A stretch of DNA of 64,000 nucleotides from FEN-1219 sp963744305 (GTDB lineage: Bacteria > Pseudomonadota > Gammaproteobacteria > Steroidobacterales > Rariloculaceae), in the NCBI GenBank assembly GCA_963744305.1, contig CAVUTF010000013.1:1-64000 (forward strand), written 5' to 3'. A program made the position numbers and the translations under genes. The notes under the pieces are model-generated. The model was not told the origin of the DNA. It did not search any database and was given only the letters and a program-made list of their open reading frames with translations. Below are positions 1 to 10,872 of the stretch, in pieces; the first letter of the stretch is position 1; each line of letters opens with the position of its first letter.

Positions 1-442
1 AAGCGCCGATCATCGGAATGCCGCTAGACGGATCGGTGGCCATCTGCGCCGCGGCCGCCGCCAGACCGCAGAGAAAGTAGAACACCGCGTAGCGGACGTG
101 GCCGAGCGTGTCCTCGACGTTGTTGCCGAACACCCAGAGGAACCACATGTTGCCGATGATGTGCATCCAGCCGCCGTGCATGAACATCGACGTGAACAGG
201 CTCACCCAGTTCGACTGCCCGATCTGGCAGGCGACGTCGCCGCCGACCTCGATCGACGTGCCGGGCCTGAGTCGCCCGAGCAGCTCGCCGGGAATCAGCC
301 CCAGCTCGCACACCGATCGACTGAGCGCCGGTTCCGCGCCCAGGCCCTCCACGAACACCCACATAGGACATTCAGGGCGATGATCACGTACGTCGCATAT
401 GGGCGTCAGGAAACTCGGATTGTCGTCGCGGATCGGAAACAT
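1..442 (-). CDS. Rhomboid-family intramembrane serine protease, N-terminal part (runs off the window)
   Basis: Read on the minus strand the segment encodes a short N-terminus MFPIRDDNPSF and then the rhomboid signature HGGWMHIIGNMWFLW followed by VFGNNVED and a hydrophobic helix. Rhomboids cleave transmembrane helices inside the membrane with a Ser-His dyad. The window ends just after GIPMIGA, so the catalytic GxSG motif would lie at or just past the edge and cannot be seen. The reading frame is interrupted near 399 and restored near 372: between these points the correct helix TPYATYVIIALNVL is found in another frame, so one extra and one missing base are likely. The start chosen is the ATG at 442. 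Family assignment is firm from the HGGW-GN block; activity cannot be judged. Confidence 0.8.
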   Translation of the reverse strand, partial: MFPIRDDNPSFLTPICDVRDHRPECPMWVFVEGLGAEPALSRSVCELGLIPGELLGRLRPGTSIEVGGDVACQIGQSNWVSLFTSMFMHGGWMHIIGNMWFLWVFGNNVEDTLGHVRYAVFYFLCGLAAAAAQMATDPSSGIPMIGA

Positions 443-644
443 CCGCGTAAGCGTACACGCTCAGCCGAGTTTGGCTAGTCGGTGCGACAATACGCCGTCG
501 ACGTGCTGCCGCCCGGTATACATACGAGCCGCAATTGCCGCTGGGCCTCATTGCGGGAACACCATGGGGCCGATGAAACTTTTTCAGGATAGGGCACTTC
601 CCGCGGCCCGATGATCGGGGAATGGACGCACTGACTGCAGTCGC

Positions 645-1614
645 ATGAGACGGTCGCAGCGCGCCGTTTTCGCCGCCATCGCGCTGCTCGCAGCCGGGTT
701 CGTCGCATGGACCTACGCTGCTTATCGCGGAGATATGCAGCGCGCGCGAGCGCGTGTCTCAGTCGAAAGCGAAGCTGCCTAGTACCCGTCGCGGGCCGAT
801 CGAGTACGCGGTCGCGGGCGACGGCCCTCCGATCTTGTTCGTTCACGGCGCCGGCGGCGGCTTCGATCAAGGATTGGATTTTGGTGGGCCCCTCGCGGGC
901 GATTTCCGCGTCGTCGCGATGTCGCGCTTCGGTTATTTGCGCACGCCGCTTCCTTTGGACGCTTCGCCGGCCGCGCAGGCCGAAGCGCATGTCTGCTTGC
1001 TCGACGCGCTGGGCATGGAGCGGGCCGCCGTCATCGGTGGCTCCGCCGGCGCCCCTTCATCGCTGGAGCTTGCTGTACGTTACCCCGAGCGAGTCTCTTC
1101 CCTAGTTCTCATTGTGCCCGCGACTTACGCGCCGCGCGCAAGTGGCACTGTGTCGTTGCCGGCGCCGCCCGGGACGGAACGCGTTTTCGATACGGCGCTG
1201 CGATCGGACTTTCTGTTCTGGGTGGCGACTCGAATCGCGAAGCGCATTCTCATTCGAACGATTCTCGCAACACCGACCGAGGTCATCGACGACGCTAGCC
1301 CGGACGAGCGTGCGCGCGTGGACGCGATACTCGAGCACATTCTGCCCGTGAGCACGCGGCGCTTGGGACTGTTGAACGATGCGGCCGTGACCTCGAGGTT
1401 GGAGCGCGTGGATCTCGAGCGAATCGCGGTGCCGACGCTCGTGATTAGCGCGGCCGACGATCTATTTGGAACGTTCGACGCGGGGCGCTATGCGGCCGAT
1501 CACATCCACGGAGCGCGGTTCGTCGGCTATTCGTCGGGCGGCCACGTCTGGGTCGGGCATCAGCAGCAACTGATAGCTGAGATCGAGGCGTTCTTGCGTA
1601 AGGGCGAGGCGTAG
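645..1614 (+). CDS. Alpha/beta hydrolase, membrane anchored, one frameshift
   Basis: Alpha/beta hydrolase fold enzyme of unknown substrate. The oxyanion region is LFVHGAGGGFDQG, the nucleophile elbow is GGSAGA, the acid lies in ISAADDLFG and the histidine in SGGHVWVGH. The uninterrupted reading frame begins near 754, but the preceding frame from the ATG at 645 encodes a typical N-terminal membrane anchor (AVFAAIALLAAGFVAW) and stops at 782 exactly where the second frame takes over. Proteins of this type usually have the anchor joined to the GPIEYAVAGDG start of the hydrolase domain, so I read this as one gene with a single-base shift between about 770 and 790. The alternative is a soluble enzyme starting at 754 (GTG). 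The substrate cannot be inferred from its neighbours. Confidence 0.72.
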
Positions 1615-1745
1615 CGCGGCGCTCACCTGCCGGTCAGCCGCGACTAACAGAAGCCGATCCAGTAAGCAATAGGCGTTAGCGCCACTGATGCGCCAGGCTC
1701 GGCAGGACTACGTTACGTGAACTACTTCAGCAGAGGAGCAACGCC

Positions 1746-2305
1746 ATGTTTGCACGACGATGGATTCTCACAGCGGCTACTGCGGCTATTTTGATTTCAG
1801 GCGCCGCTTTCGGACAAAGCAAAGAGGACAAGGATCGGGCCGAGTTGAAGGCGCGCTCCGACGAGACGCTCCAGGCGCTGTTCACGCAGGTCGAGGGCTC
1901 GAAAGCGCTCTACGACAAGGCGAAAGGCTACGCGGTGTTCGCCACAACCAAGGCGGGGTTCATCGTGACGGGAGGCGGCGGCTCGGGCCTCGCCGTCGAT
2001 AAAGCCACGAACACCCCCTCCTACATGAAGATGGGCATGGGCGGCGTTGGCTTTGGTATCGGCGCTCGAGAATACGACCTGGTGATCCTGTTCGAGACGA
2101 AGGAACGGCTCGACAACTTCATCAAGGGCGGATGGGACAGCGCGGCCGCTGCCAAGGCCGTCGCCGGCAAAGAAGGCGCCGGCGTCGGGACAGGCTTCGT
2201 CAACGGCGAGGTCATCTATACGATCGGCGAGAAAGGCTTGATGGCCTCGGCCGACGTGTCGGGCACGAAGTATTCTGGCTCGACGAGGATCTGAACAAGA
2301 AGTAA
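1746..2305 (+). CDS. Exported YSC84/SYLF-domain protein
   Basis: A Sec signal peptide (about residues 1-23, ending GAAFGQ) precedes a SYLF (YSC84) domain. Visible landmarks are SKALYDKAKGYAVFATTK, TGGGGSGLAV, MGMGGVGFGIGA and FVNGEVIYTIGEKGLM. In eukaryotes this domain binds phosphoinositide membranes; in bacteria it is an exported lipid-associated domain of unclear role. The uninterrupted frame ends at 2294, but a one-base shift near 2275 gives the more usual ending YWLDEDLNKK with a stop at 2303-2305, which I prefer. A purine-rich ribosome site (agaggagc) lies before the ATG. It stands alone between the hydrolase and the SemiSWEET gene. Confidence 0.8.
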
Positions 2306-2417
2306 TCGGGCGGTAGTTCCCCGATCGCAAGCCGCTCGACCTCGACCCGGCGGCTTCGGGCTTTGCGGGGCCGAACGACCCGCGTCCCGAAACCGTTCGC
2401 GGAGGCGAGGGTACCGG

Positions 2418-2813
2418 ATGGCTCACGTACCGTTGCGCGTGATCCTTTTACTCGTCGGTGTGCTCGCGCTCTGCGGCTGCGAGGGACTCGTCGTGCACGA
2501 CGTGACGAGCTTGCTGATCCCGCGCTTCCAGCGCTCGGAGGTGCTCGGCTTTGTTGCGGGCTTCGGCACCACGTTCGCGGCCGTTCCGGACCTGATCGCG
2601 ATGCTGCGCCGACGCTCGAGCGTGGGCATGAATCCTCGCATGGCGGCGATCATGGGCGTCTTCCAGATCCTCTGGGTCTACTACGGGCTGTTGATCCTGT
2701 CGCGCCCCGTGATCGCGTGGAACGTCGTGGCCGTGCTGATCAACTTCCTCAGCGTCGGGGCATACCTCTACTTCCGCGGCAAAGAGCGCAACAGAGCGTC
2801 CGCTACGGCATAG
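2418..2813 (+). CDS. SemiSWEET/PQ-loop-type small membrane carrier
   Basis: A 131-residue membrane protein. After a hydrophobic N-terminal helix, the part from about residue 42 has the layout of a SemiSWEET: GFVAGFGTTFAAVPDLIAM, then SSVGMNP, then two further helices (MAAIMGVFQILWVYYGLLI and VVAVLINFLSVGAYLYF). SemiSWEETs dimerise to move sugars across the inner membrane. The first helix contains LCGC, which resembles a lipobox but is probably chance because the segment is integral membrane. The next gene downstream is a glucosidase-like gene starting 21 bases later, which fits carbohydrate uptake followed by hydrolysis. The substrate is inferred only from family and neighbour. Confidence 0.68.
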   Translation: MAHVPLRVILLLVGVLALCGCEGLVVHDVTSLLIPRFQRSEVLGFVAGFGTTFAAVPDLIAMLRRRSSVGMNPRMAAIMGVFQILWVYYGLLILSRPVIAWNVVAVLINFLSVGAYLYFRGKERNRASATA

Positions 2814-2834
2814 GTGACAAGAAGGAAAAAACAC

Positions 2835-5607
<2,773 letters not shown>

Positions 5608-5756
5608 GCGCGACGCAAAGAACACGCCGTGAGTGCCTAAGCACATCGGCCGCGATAAGTTTGCGGTGGTCGACGGGTCGCGTGCCGGCTGGAGCGATCG
5701 CACGATTCGCGGCATGATGTTGTCTCACTCCTTTATCACATGCCTGGAGATCGGCG

Positions 5757-6098
5757 ATGAGCTTAGCTGATCAGCATTGCATTCCCTGCCGCGGCGGCGT
5801 GCCGCCGCTCCCCCGCGAGCGCATCCAAGAGCTATTGGCGGAGCTGGGCGCCGGCTGGACCGTCACCGCCGCAGGCCATTTGCTGCGGCGTTACGAGTTT
5901 GCGGATTTCGCGAGCGCGATGGCGTTTGCCGTGAAGGTCGGGGACGTCGCGGAAGCCGAGCAGCACCATCCGGATCTGCATATCGGCTGGGGACGCTGCG
6001 ACGTGGAGATCTGGACGCACAAGATCGACGGCCTCACGGACAGCGACTTCTTCCTCGCCGCGAAGACCGACCGCGTCTGGAAGCAAACGCGGAAGTAG
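5757..6098 (+). CDS. phhB: Pterin-4a-carbinolamine dehydratase
   Basis: A 113-residue protein with the whole PCD signature. The active-site block is EAEQHHPDLHIGWGRCDVE, preceded by FADFASAMAFAVKVGDVAE and followed by the C-terminal THKIDGLTDSDFFLAAKTD. The enzyme dehydrates 4a-hydroxytetrahydrobiopterin and so recycles the pterin cofactor of aromatic amino acid hydroxylases; it acts in the cytoplasm. An additional N-terminal stretch with CIPCRGG is common in bacterial versions. The start ATG follows ggagatcggcg. No phenylalanine hydroxylase gene is visible nearby. It is convergent with the lactate permease, with only 13 bases between them. Confidence 0.92.
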   Translation: MSLADQHCIPCRGGVPPLPRERIQELLAELGAGWTVTAAGHLLRRYEFADFASAMAFAVKVGDVAEAEQHHPDLHIGWGRCDVEIWTHKIDGLTDSDFFLAAKTDRVWKQTRK

Positions 6099-6111
6099 CG
6101 CCCCCCTTGGT

Positions 6112-7725
6112 TTAGGCGTACGCGTATACCGTCGCGAGAATGCCGAGCAGGCTCGCGAGCAGCACGCTGTGCTTGAACGTGAAGCGGAACAGCTTGCCCT
6201 CCTCGGAGCGCGCCATGCCGGTCGCCGCGACGGCGACGGCCAAGCTCTGCAGGCTGATCATCTTGCCCATGACGCCGCCCGCGGAGTTCGACGCGGCCAT
6301 GATCGCCGGATCGAAGCCTAGGGTATTCGCCGCGACGACCTGCAGGTTGCCGAACAGCGTGTTCGCCGACGTGTCGCTGCCGGTCAAGAACACGCCGAGC
6401 CAGCCGAGCAGCGCGCTGAAGAACGGAAACAGCGCGCCGGTTGCGGCGAAGGCGAGGCCGAGCGTGACGGTCGCGCCGCTGTAGTTCATGAGGAAAGCGA
6501 GGCCGAGCACGCAGGCGATCGTGAGCAGCGAGAATGCGAGCTGGTTCGCGACGGCTCCGAGAATCCGGAAGTACATGCCGACGGACACGCGCAGCACGAT
6601 GGCCGAGGCGATGGTCGCGAGCGCACATGCCGTGCCGGCTGCCGCCAGCCAATTCAAGTTGAAGATCGCCGCATACGGTGCCGGCGCAGTCACGACCGGC
6701 GGCAGGCGTTGAATTTGGTTGTGCAGGCCGGGCCACTGGATCGGCTCGGACACCGTGTTCAAGATCGCGGCCGACCGCGGATAGCCCCAGATCAGCACGA
6801 ACAGCACGAGGAAGAGATACGGCGACCAGGCGAGCGCGGTTCGGCCGAAGCCGTGCGATCTCGTGACTATTGCCGCTGCGGCGTTCGTGTCTCCCTCCAT
6901 CACGAAGTGATCGGATGGCTGCCACACCTTGAACAGCACGACCAAGCCGAGAATCGCAGTGATCGCGGCCAGGATATCGACGAGCTGCGGGCCGACGAAG
7001 TTGGATACGAGGAACTGCACCGAGGCGAAGCAGACGCCGCAGACGATCGCCGCCGGCAAAACGCCCTTGAGGCCGCGGAAGCCGCCCATCACGAGAATCA
7101 GATACGCAGGGATCAGGATCGAGATCGGCGCGCAGAGGCGCCCGACCCACGCGGACAGCTCGGCTTCCGGCAGCCCCGTGATGATCGCGAGCGTGACGAC
7201 CGGAATGCCGATCGAGCCGAACGCGACCGGCGCGGTATTGGCGAGCAGGCAAATGCCGGCCGCGAAGAACGGCGAAAAACCCAGCCCCGTCATCATCGCC
7301 GCCGCCACCGCGACAGGGGTGCCGAAACCCGCCGCTCCTTCGATGAACGCGCCGAACGCAAACGCGATCAGCATCGCTTGCAGCCGGCGGTCCGCGGTGA
7401 GCCCGCCGATCGAGTCCTTGATGATCTCGAAATTGCCGGTCTCGAGCGTGATGCGATAGAGCACCACCGCCCAATAGACGATCCAGCCGATCGGAAACAA
7501 ACCGAACGCGGCGCCGAGCGTAGTGGAGCTCACGGCGAGCCCGACCGGCATGTCGTAGACACCGATCGCGATCACGGCGGCCGCGCCGAGCCCGGACAGC
7601 GCTGCAATCCACGCCGGCTTGCGGAGCACGCCGATCAGCAGTAGCAGCACGAAGATCGGTAGGGCTGCGGCTAGCGCAGAGAGGGCAAGGCTATCCGCTA
7701 GAGGCTCATAGTTTTGTGGCCACAT
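6112..7725 (-). CDS. lldP: L-lactate permease (LctP family)
   Basis: A 537-residue polytopic inner-membrane protein of the lactate permease family, close to the roughly 550 residues of E. coli LldP. The diagnostic blocks FAFGAFIEGAAGFGTPVAVA (about residues 124-143), NTAPVAFGSIGIPV and LTGSDTSANTLFG are all present, and some twelve or more hydrophobic helices can be seen. The expected function is proton-coupled uptake of lactate and related 2-hydroxy acids. No lactate dehydrogenase gene (lldD, dld or lutABC) is adjacent. It is followed upstream on the same strand, after 12 bases, by a small membrane-anchored protein that may be co-transcribed. Confidence 0.93.
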   Translation of the reverse strand: MWPQNYEPLADSLALSALAAALPIFVLLLLIGVLRKPAWIAALSGLGAAAVIAIGVYDMPVGLAVSSTTLGAAFGLFPIGWIVYWAVVLYRITLETGNFEIIKDSIGGLTADRRLQAMLIAFAFGAFIEGAAGFGTPVAVAAAMMTGLGFSPFFAAGICLLANTAPVAFGSIGIPVVTLAIITGLPEAELSAWVGRLCAPISILIPAYLILVMGGFRGLKGVLPAAIVCGVCFASVQFLVSNFVGPQLVDILAAITAILGLVVLFKVWQPSDHFVMEGDTNAAAAIVTRSHGFGRTALAWSPYLFLVLFVLIWGYPRSAAILNTVSEPIQWPGLHNQIQRLPPVVTAPAPYAAIFNLNWLAAAGTACALATIASAIVLRVSVGMYFRILGAVANQLAFSLLTIACVLGLAFLMNYSGATVTLGLAFAATGALFPFFSALLGWLGVFLTGSDTSANTLFGNLQVVAANTLGFDPAIMAASNSAGGVMGKMISLQSLAVAVAATGMARSEEGKLFRFTFKHSVLLASLLGILATVYAYA

Positions 7726-7737
7726 GTTTTGTTCTTC

Positions 7738-8376
7738 TTAGAAGAGTCCGTAGTCTTTGATGTCGTCGTAGAAACCCGTGACCGTCAACGTGATCGTCAC
7801 GGGAAAGTCGTTGTAGTTGAGCCAATACCAGCCGTGCTCGCCGTCGAACGGCGCGACGAGAGAGCCGTTCGCGCTCGCCCCTTCGTCCTGCTCGCGGTAG
7901 CGAACGAAAAAGTCGCCCCCCACGGCAGGGTCGTGGCCGTGATAGTCGCAGTACACCGTGCCGCGATCGACTTGCCAGGAGTACACGACGACCTTGCCTT
8001 TCCTGAGCACAGTCTTGATCTCCGTCTCCTGCTCGGGCGGGATCGTGATTTGCAGCGTTCGCGTCTGGGCCGGCTGTTCCTCTTCTTGGTGGATCGCGGG
8101 ATTGGGCAACGGCACGGGCTCGCCGACATCTGGGATCTCGACCTCCTGGACGCGCTCGTTGCCGCCGAGCACATCGGTGATCTCGATCGTGCGGGCAGGC
8201 TCACTCATCGCGGTGAGACCGAGGGCGCGGCCGATCCCGGTGGGGTCCACGGCGTACTCGGCGGGCAGGACGACGGTGACCAGGAGCAAAGCGGCCACCA
8301 CAACCGCAACGACTACGCTCGCGGCAATGCGTTTTCCGGACGGCGCCTGCCATCCCGGCGACGGATCCGAGGACAC
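7738..8376 (-). CDS. Membrane-anchored protein of unknown function
   Basis: A 212-residue protein. Residues about 16-38 form one transmembrane helix (IAASVVVAVVVAALLLVTVV) after a short cytoplasmic head, and the rest is predicted to lie in the periplasm. The middle is acidic and proline-rich; the C-terminal domain is beta-rich with VYCDYHGHDP and HGWYWLNYNDFPVTITL, an arrangement I recall from proteins annotated only as transmembrane anchor protein. No enzyme motif is recognised. A ribosome site agaggggg lies before the ATG at 8376. It lies just upstream of the lactate permease on the same strand with 12 bases between them, so it is probably the first gene of a two-gene transcript. Confidence 0.6.
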   Translation of the reverse strand: MSSDPSPGWQAPSGKRIAASVVVAVVVAALLLVTVVLPAEYAVDPTGIGRALGLTAMSEPARTIEITDVLGGNERVQEVEIPDVGEPVPLPNPAIHQEEEQPAQTRTLQITIPPEQETEIKTVLRKGKVVVYSWQVDRGTVYCDYHGHDPAVGGDFFVRYREQDEGASANGSLVAPFDGEHGWYWLNYNDFPVTITLTVTGFYDDIKDYGLF

Positions 8377-8442
8377 GGGTAACCCCCTCTAATTATTCTG
8401 TTGACAGTCTACACTGGGTCGGGCCGGATCGGCCCGCGCCCC

Positions 8443-9228
8443 TCACGGACTGGCCCCGGCGCGTTGATCGCGCCAGGACGGATCCGCGTAGTGGTCGCCC
8501 CGCCCAGACACGGGATTGCGATAGTGAAACGGCGGCACGAACGCGGCGGGATACGGGTCGTACTTGACCGATTGCGGTTGATCCGGCGGCAGCCGCTCGT
8601 ACGGTGCGAAGATGCCGGACGAGCGCTTCGCCCAGCCATCCTCGTAGTTCGTATAGAACGTTTGATAGGCGTGCAGGTACTCGAGCTTCCAGACGCCGTC
8701 CTCTTTGACGAGCACGTTCTCGTAAACACCAGAGCCCCACTGCGCGTTCGTCTGATGGATGCCGAACATCACGAGCAGCCGCGAGCGCACGTGCGCGGTC
8801 TGGCCGTCGGGGGCCACGTCGATCACGGGCTGCAAGTGCATGTGGTTGAACAATGCTCCTTCGCGCCCACCGACGGGACCCAAGTTGTGCATGTACTGCC
8901 GCACGCGATCCTGCCCGATGAACACGCCGCGCCCGAGGATTTCGACCACGCCGTCGGGAGCGAACAAATCCGCGACATCGTCCTGTCGGGACTTGTCGAC
9001 GTAGTGCCCGTAAGCACCCGCGATGTTCTCGAGCGCCTCGATGTCGCGCAGGCGCTGGAGCTCGTCCTTTGCGGCGGCGACGGCGTTCGTAAGTTCCGCG
9101 ATCGCCCTAGTCAGATCGGCGTCGGCCGTCGCTGCGGAGGGTGACGAATCGCAGCCAGCGCACGTTGCAGCCGCGCCGACCAACAGCAACCGCACGAGTA
9201 CTTTTGGAAGACGTTCAGCGGCTCGCAT
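8443..9228 (-). CDS. SnoaL/NTF2-like lipoprotein (first of three tandem paralogues by coordinate)
   Basis: A 261-residue lipoprotein. The signal peptide ends in the lipobox TCAGC (Cys26), followed by a short coiled coil (TRAIAELTNAVAAAKDELQR) and a SnoaL-like NTF2 fold starting IEALENIAGAYGHYVDKSRQ. Shared landmarks with its two neighbours are KEDGVWKLEYLH and the C-terminal PPFHYRNPVSGR. SnoaL-fold proteins are small conical-barrel enzymes or binding proteins; no catalytic residues can be assigned here. Only 9 bases separate it from the next paralogue at 9238-9933, so the two are likely co-transcribed. The exported location is inferred from the lipobox. Confidence 0.75.
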   Translation of the reverse strand: MRAAERLPKVLVRLLLVGAAATCAGCDSSPSAATADADLTRAIAELTNAVAAAKDELQRLRDIEALENIAGAYGHYVDKSRQDDVADLFAPDGVVEILGRGVFIGQDRVRQYMHNLGPVGGREGALFNHMHLQPVIDVAPDGQTAHVRSRLLVMFGIHQTNAQWGSGVYENVLVKEDGVWKLEYLHAYQTFYTNYEDGWAKRSSGIFAPYERLPPDQPQSVKYDPYPAAFVPPFHYRNPVSGRGDHYADPSWRDQRAGASP

Positions 9229-9237
9229 CGGCGCGTC

Positions 9238-9933
9238 CTACCGGCCGCTCACGGGGTTCTCGTAGTGGAACGGCGGAACGTAAGCTCCATCGGGATAAGG
9301 CGCGTAGCTCTCGCTCGGCGGTCGGTCGGGCTGCACCCCGCGGCCGAGCGCGTAGGCGTCCACCGCTTCTTTGCTCGTGTGGAGCCACCCACCTTCATAT
9401 GGAGCGATGAAGGTCGCGTACCAGTGCAGCTTGCTGATTTTCCAGACACCGTCCTCCTTGACGTACTCGTTTTCGTACGGCCCCTCGCCCCAATTGCCGC
9501 CAGAGCCTGCGCCGTACGTGCCGGTCATGATGAACGCGCGCCAGCGCGCTTTTGCCGACATCCCATCCGGCGCTACGGTAACGATCGGCTGCAGCTGTAA
9601 GTGCTCGTAAAGCTCGCCTCGCAGCGGTCCTTGCTCGCCGCCGCTCAAGCTGTAGAGATAGCGCCGGATGCTGTCTTTGCCGACGTACACACCGCTCGGT
9701 CCGATCTCGAGTGTGCCACCTTCCGCGAACAGGTCGACCACTTCGTCCCACAGCATCTTGTCGGTGTAATAGCCGTAGCTGCCCTGGAGATTCTCGATCT
9801 CGTTGACGTCGTCGACGCGCGCTGCGCGTTCCGCGACGGCGTCAAGCCGGGCCCGCAACGAGGCGACGCGCGCGGCGGGATCTTGAGTGCCTTGAGCGAG
9901 CGCGCTGCCGGCGAACGCAGCACGCTGCAACAA
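9238..9933 (-). CDS. SnoaL/NTF2-like exported protein with damaged 5' end (second paralogue)
   Basis: This copy has the same core as its neighbours: VNEIENLQGSYGYYTDKMLW, ELYEHLQLQPIVTVAPDG, EGPYENEYVKEDGVWK and the ending PPFHYENPVSGR. The reading frame has no ATG or GTG before the hydrophobic AFAGSALAQG stretch. The only plausible start is a TTG near 9933, which leaves a signal peptide without the usual positive N-terminus. Immediately upstream lies a REP-like palindrome (9941-10009) occupying the place where the normal start and promoter would be. I infer that the 5' end was displaced or truncated by that repeat. Expression would then rely on transcription from further upstream. Confidence 0.65.
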   Translation of the reverse strand: MLQRAAFAGSALAQGTQDPAARVASLRARLDAVAERAARVDDVNEIENLQGSYGYYTDKMLWDEVVDLFAEGGTLEIGPSGVYVGKDSIRRYLYSLSGGEQGPLRGELYEHLQLQPIVTVAPDGMSAKARWRAFIMTGTYGAGSGGNWGEGPYENEYVKEDGVWKISKLHWYATFIAPYEGGWLHTSKEAVDAYALGRGVQPDRPPSESYAPYPDGAYVPPFHYENPVSGR

Positions 9934-9940
9934 GCGAAAT

Positions 9941-10009
9941 CGGGTCAGGCACCGATTTTCGATCGGCGTCGATGGCCTACGCGTGCGGCGAAAATCGGTA
10001 CCCGACCCC
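9941..10009. repeat. REP-like palindromic element
   Basis: The left arm (9941-9961, cgggtcaggcaccgatttt plus cg) and the right arm (9989-10009, cgaaaatcggtacccgacc plus cc) are inverted copies that differ at two or three positions, separated by 27 bases. The left arm can also fold on itself with the gcgaaatcgg just before it. A third copy of the core lies at 10851. Repeated imperfect palindromes of this kind in intergenic gaps are typical of REP elements mobilised by single-strand REP transposases; no such transposase is in the window. Confidence 0.6.
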
Positions 10010-10014
10010 AGCGC

Positions 10015-10758
10015 CTATTCATTGCAGACTCCCGGCTCGCAGCGCCCGGACACGGGATTCTTGTAGTGATACGGCGGCTGATACACCGACGGATAGGACT
10101 GGTATTGCTCAGACGGCGGCCGATCGGGCGGAAAGTCCGCAAGCGGCGGATCGAGCGGTTGCGGTGCCTTGTGCCAGCCCGGCGAGTAGGGCGCCGAGAA
10201 CGTCTGATACCAGTGCACCTTGCTGAACTTCCAAACGCCGTCCTCTTTCACGTACTCGTTCTCGTAGGGGCCTTCTGCCCAGACCGCGCTCTCGCCGTGC
10301 GTGCCGATCTGGATCAATGCTCGCCAACGTCCCTTTGCGGTGAGACCGTCATCGGCGACATGCACGATGCCTTGGAGAATCATGTGATTGAAGAGCTCGC
10401 CGGCCGGCAGACCCTCGCCGCCGATGATGCGATCGTAGAACTCGGCGATGCGCTCCTTGCCTACGTAGACCCCGGAGCCGCCGAGCTCGGCGCTCGTCGC
10501 CGGATCATTCGCAAACAACGCGCCGATCTCGCGGCTGAGTTTCTTGTCGACGTAGTAGCCGTACGCGCGTTGCAGGCGCTTGATCGATTTCGTGTCCTCG
10601 AGAATCTGGATGTCGTGCTCGAGCGTGGTGAGCTCGGTCTCCAACGCGCTCAAACGCGCGAGCGAGTCGCTTCCCTGAGCGCCGACTCTGCTCGTAGCGA
10701 GCATCGCGGCGGTCAGCGCGGCGACGCTCGCGACGCCGAAGATTTGGGTCAACGACAT
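10015..10758 (-). CDS. SnoaL/NTF2-like exported protein (third paralogue)
   Basis: A 247-residue protein. A Sec signal peptide (MSLTQIFGVASVAAL to VGAQG) is followed by a heptad-like helix (LARLSALETELTTLEHDI) and the SnoaL-like core starting KSIKRLQRAYGYYVDKK. It shares AEGPYENEYVKEDGVWKFSK and the tail PPYHYKNPVSGR with the two other copies. I chose the ATG at 10758 rather than the TTG at 10791 because a strong ribosome site, gggggaagg, lies directly before it. It ends CEPGVCNE, with two cysteines absent from the paralogues. It sits between two REP-like sequences and downstream of a perfect 14-bp hairpin. Confidence 0.75.
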   Translation of the reverse strand: MSLTQIFGVASVAALTAAMLATSRVGAQGSDSLARLSALETELTTLEHDIQILEDTKSIKRLQRAYGYYVDKKLSREIGALFANDPATSAELGGSGVYVGKERIAEFYDRIIGGEGLPAGELFNHMILQGIVHVADDGLTAKGRWRALIQIGTHGESAVWAEGPYENEYVKEDGVWKFSKVHWYQTFSAPYSPGWHKAPQPLDPPLADFPPDRPPSEQYQSYPSVYQPPYHYKNPVSGRCEPGVCNE

Positions 10759-10792
10759 TGCCTTCCCCCGAGGTTGCGTTCTGATGCGCAAC

Positions 10793-10823
10793 GATCGGCG
10801 CGGACGTCGCGTCCGCGCCGATC
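10793..10823. other. Perfect 14-bp inverted repeat upstream of the third SnoaL gene
   Basis: The arms gatcggcgcggacg (10793-10806) and cgtccgcgccgatc (10810-10823) pair perfectly around a three-base loop. No T-run follows on either strand, so it is not a standard intrinsic terminator. It lies 35 bases upstream of the ATG at 10758, in the 5' leader of that gene, and may be a structured leader, an operator or a repeat end. Confidence 0.55.
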
Positions 10824-10850
10824 CACGACGTATTTAATCAGAGCTCGGTG

Positions 10851-10867
10851 GAAATCGGTACCCGACC
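10851..10867. repeat. Single REP-like half site
   Basis: The 17 bases gaaatcggtacccgacc repeat the core of the right arm of the element at 9989-10009. It lies in the gap between the desaturase stop and the hairpin at 10793-10823. No second arm is seen nearby. Confidence 0.5.
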
Positions 10868-10872
10868 GCGGA

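Noticed and set aside
5891..7612. Long minus-strand open frame of 573 codons inside the lactate permease region
   Set aside because: It is an out-of-frame shadow of the permease: Arg/Ala/Gly-rich, no hydrophobic helices, while the other frame has full family motifs.
8401..8430. ttgaca sequence as a -35 promoter box on the plus strand
   Set aside because: No acceptable -10 follows at 16-18 bases and no plus-strand gene starts downstream.
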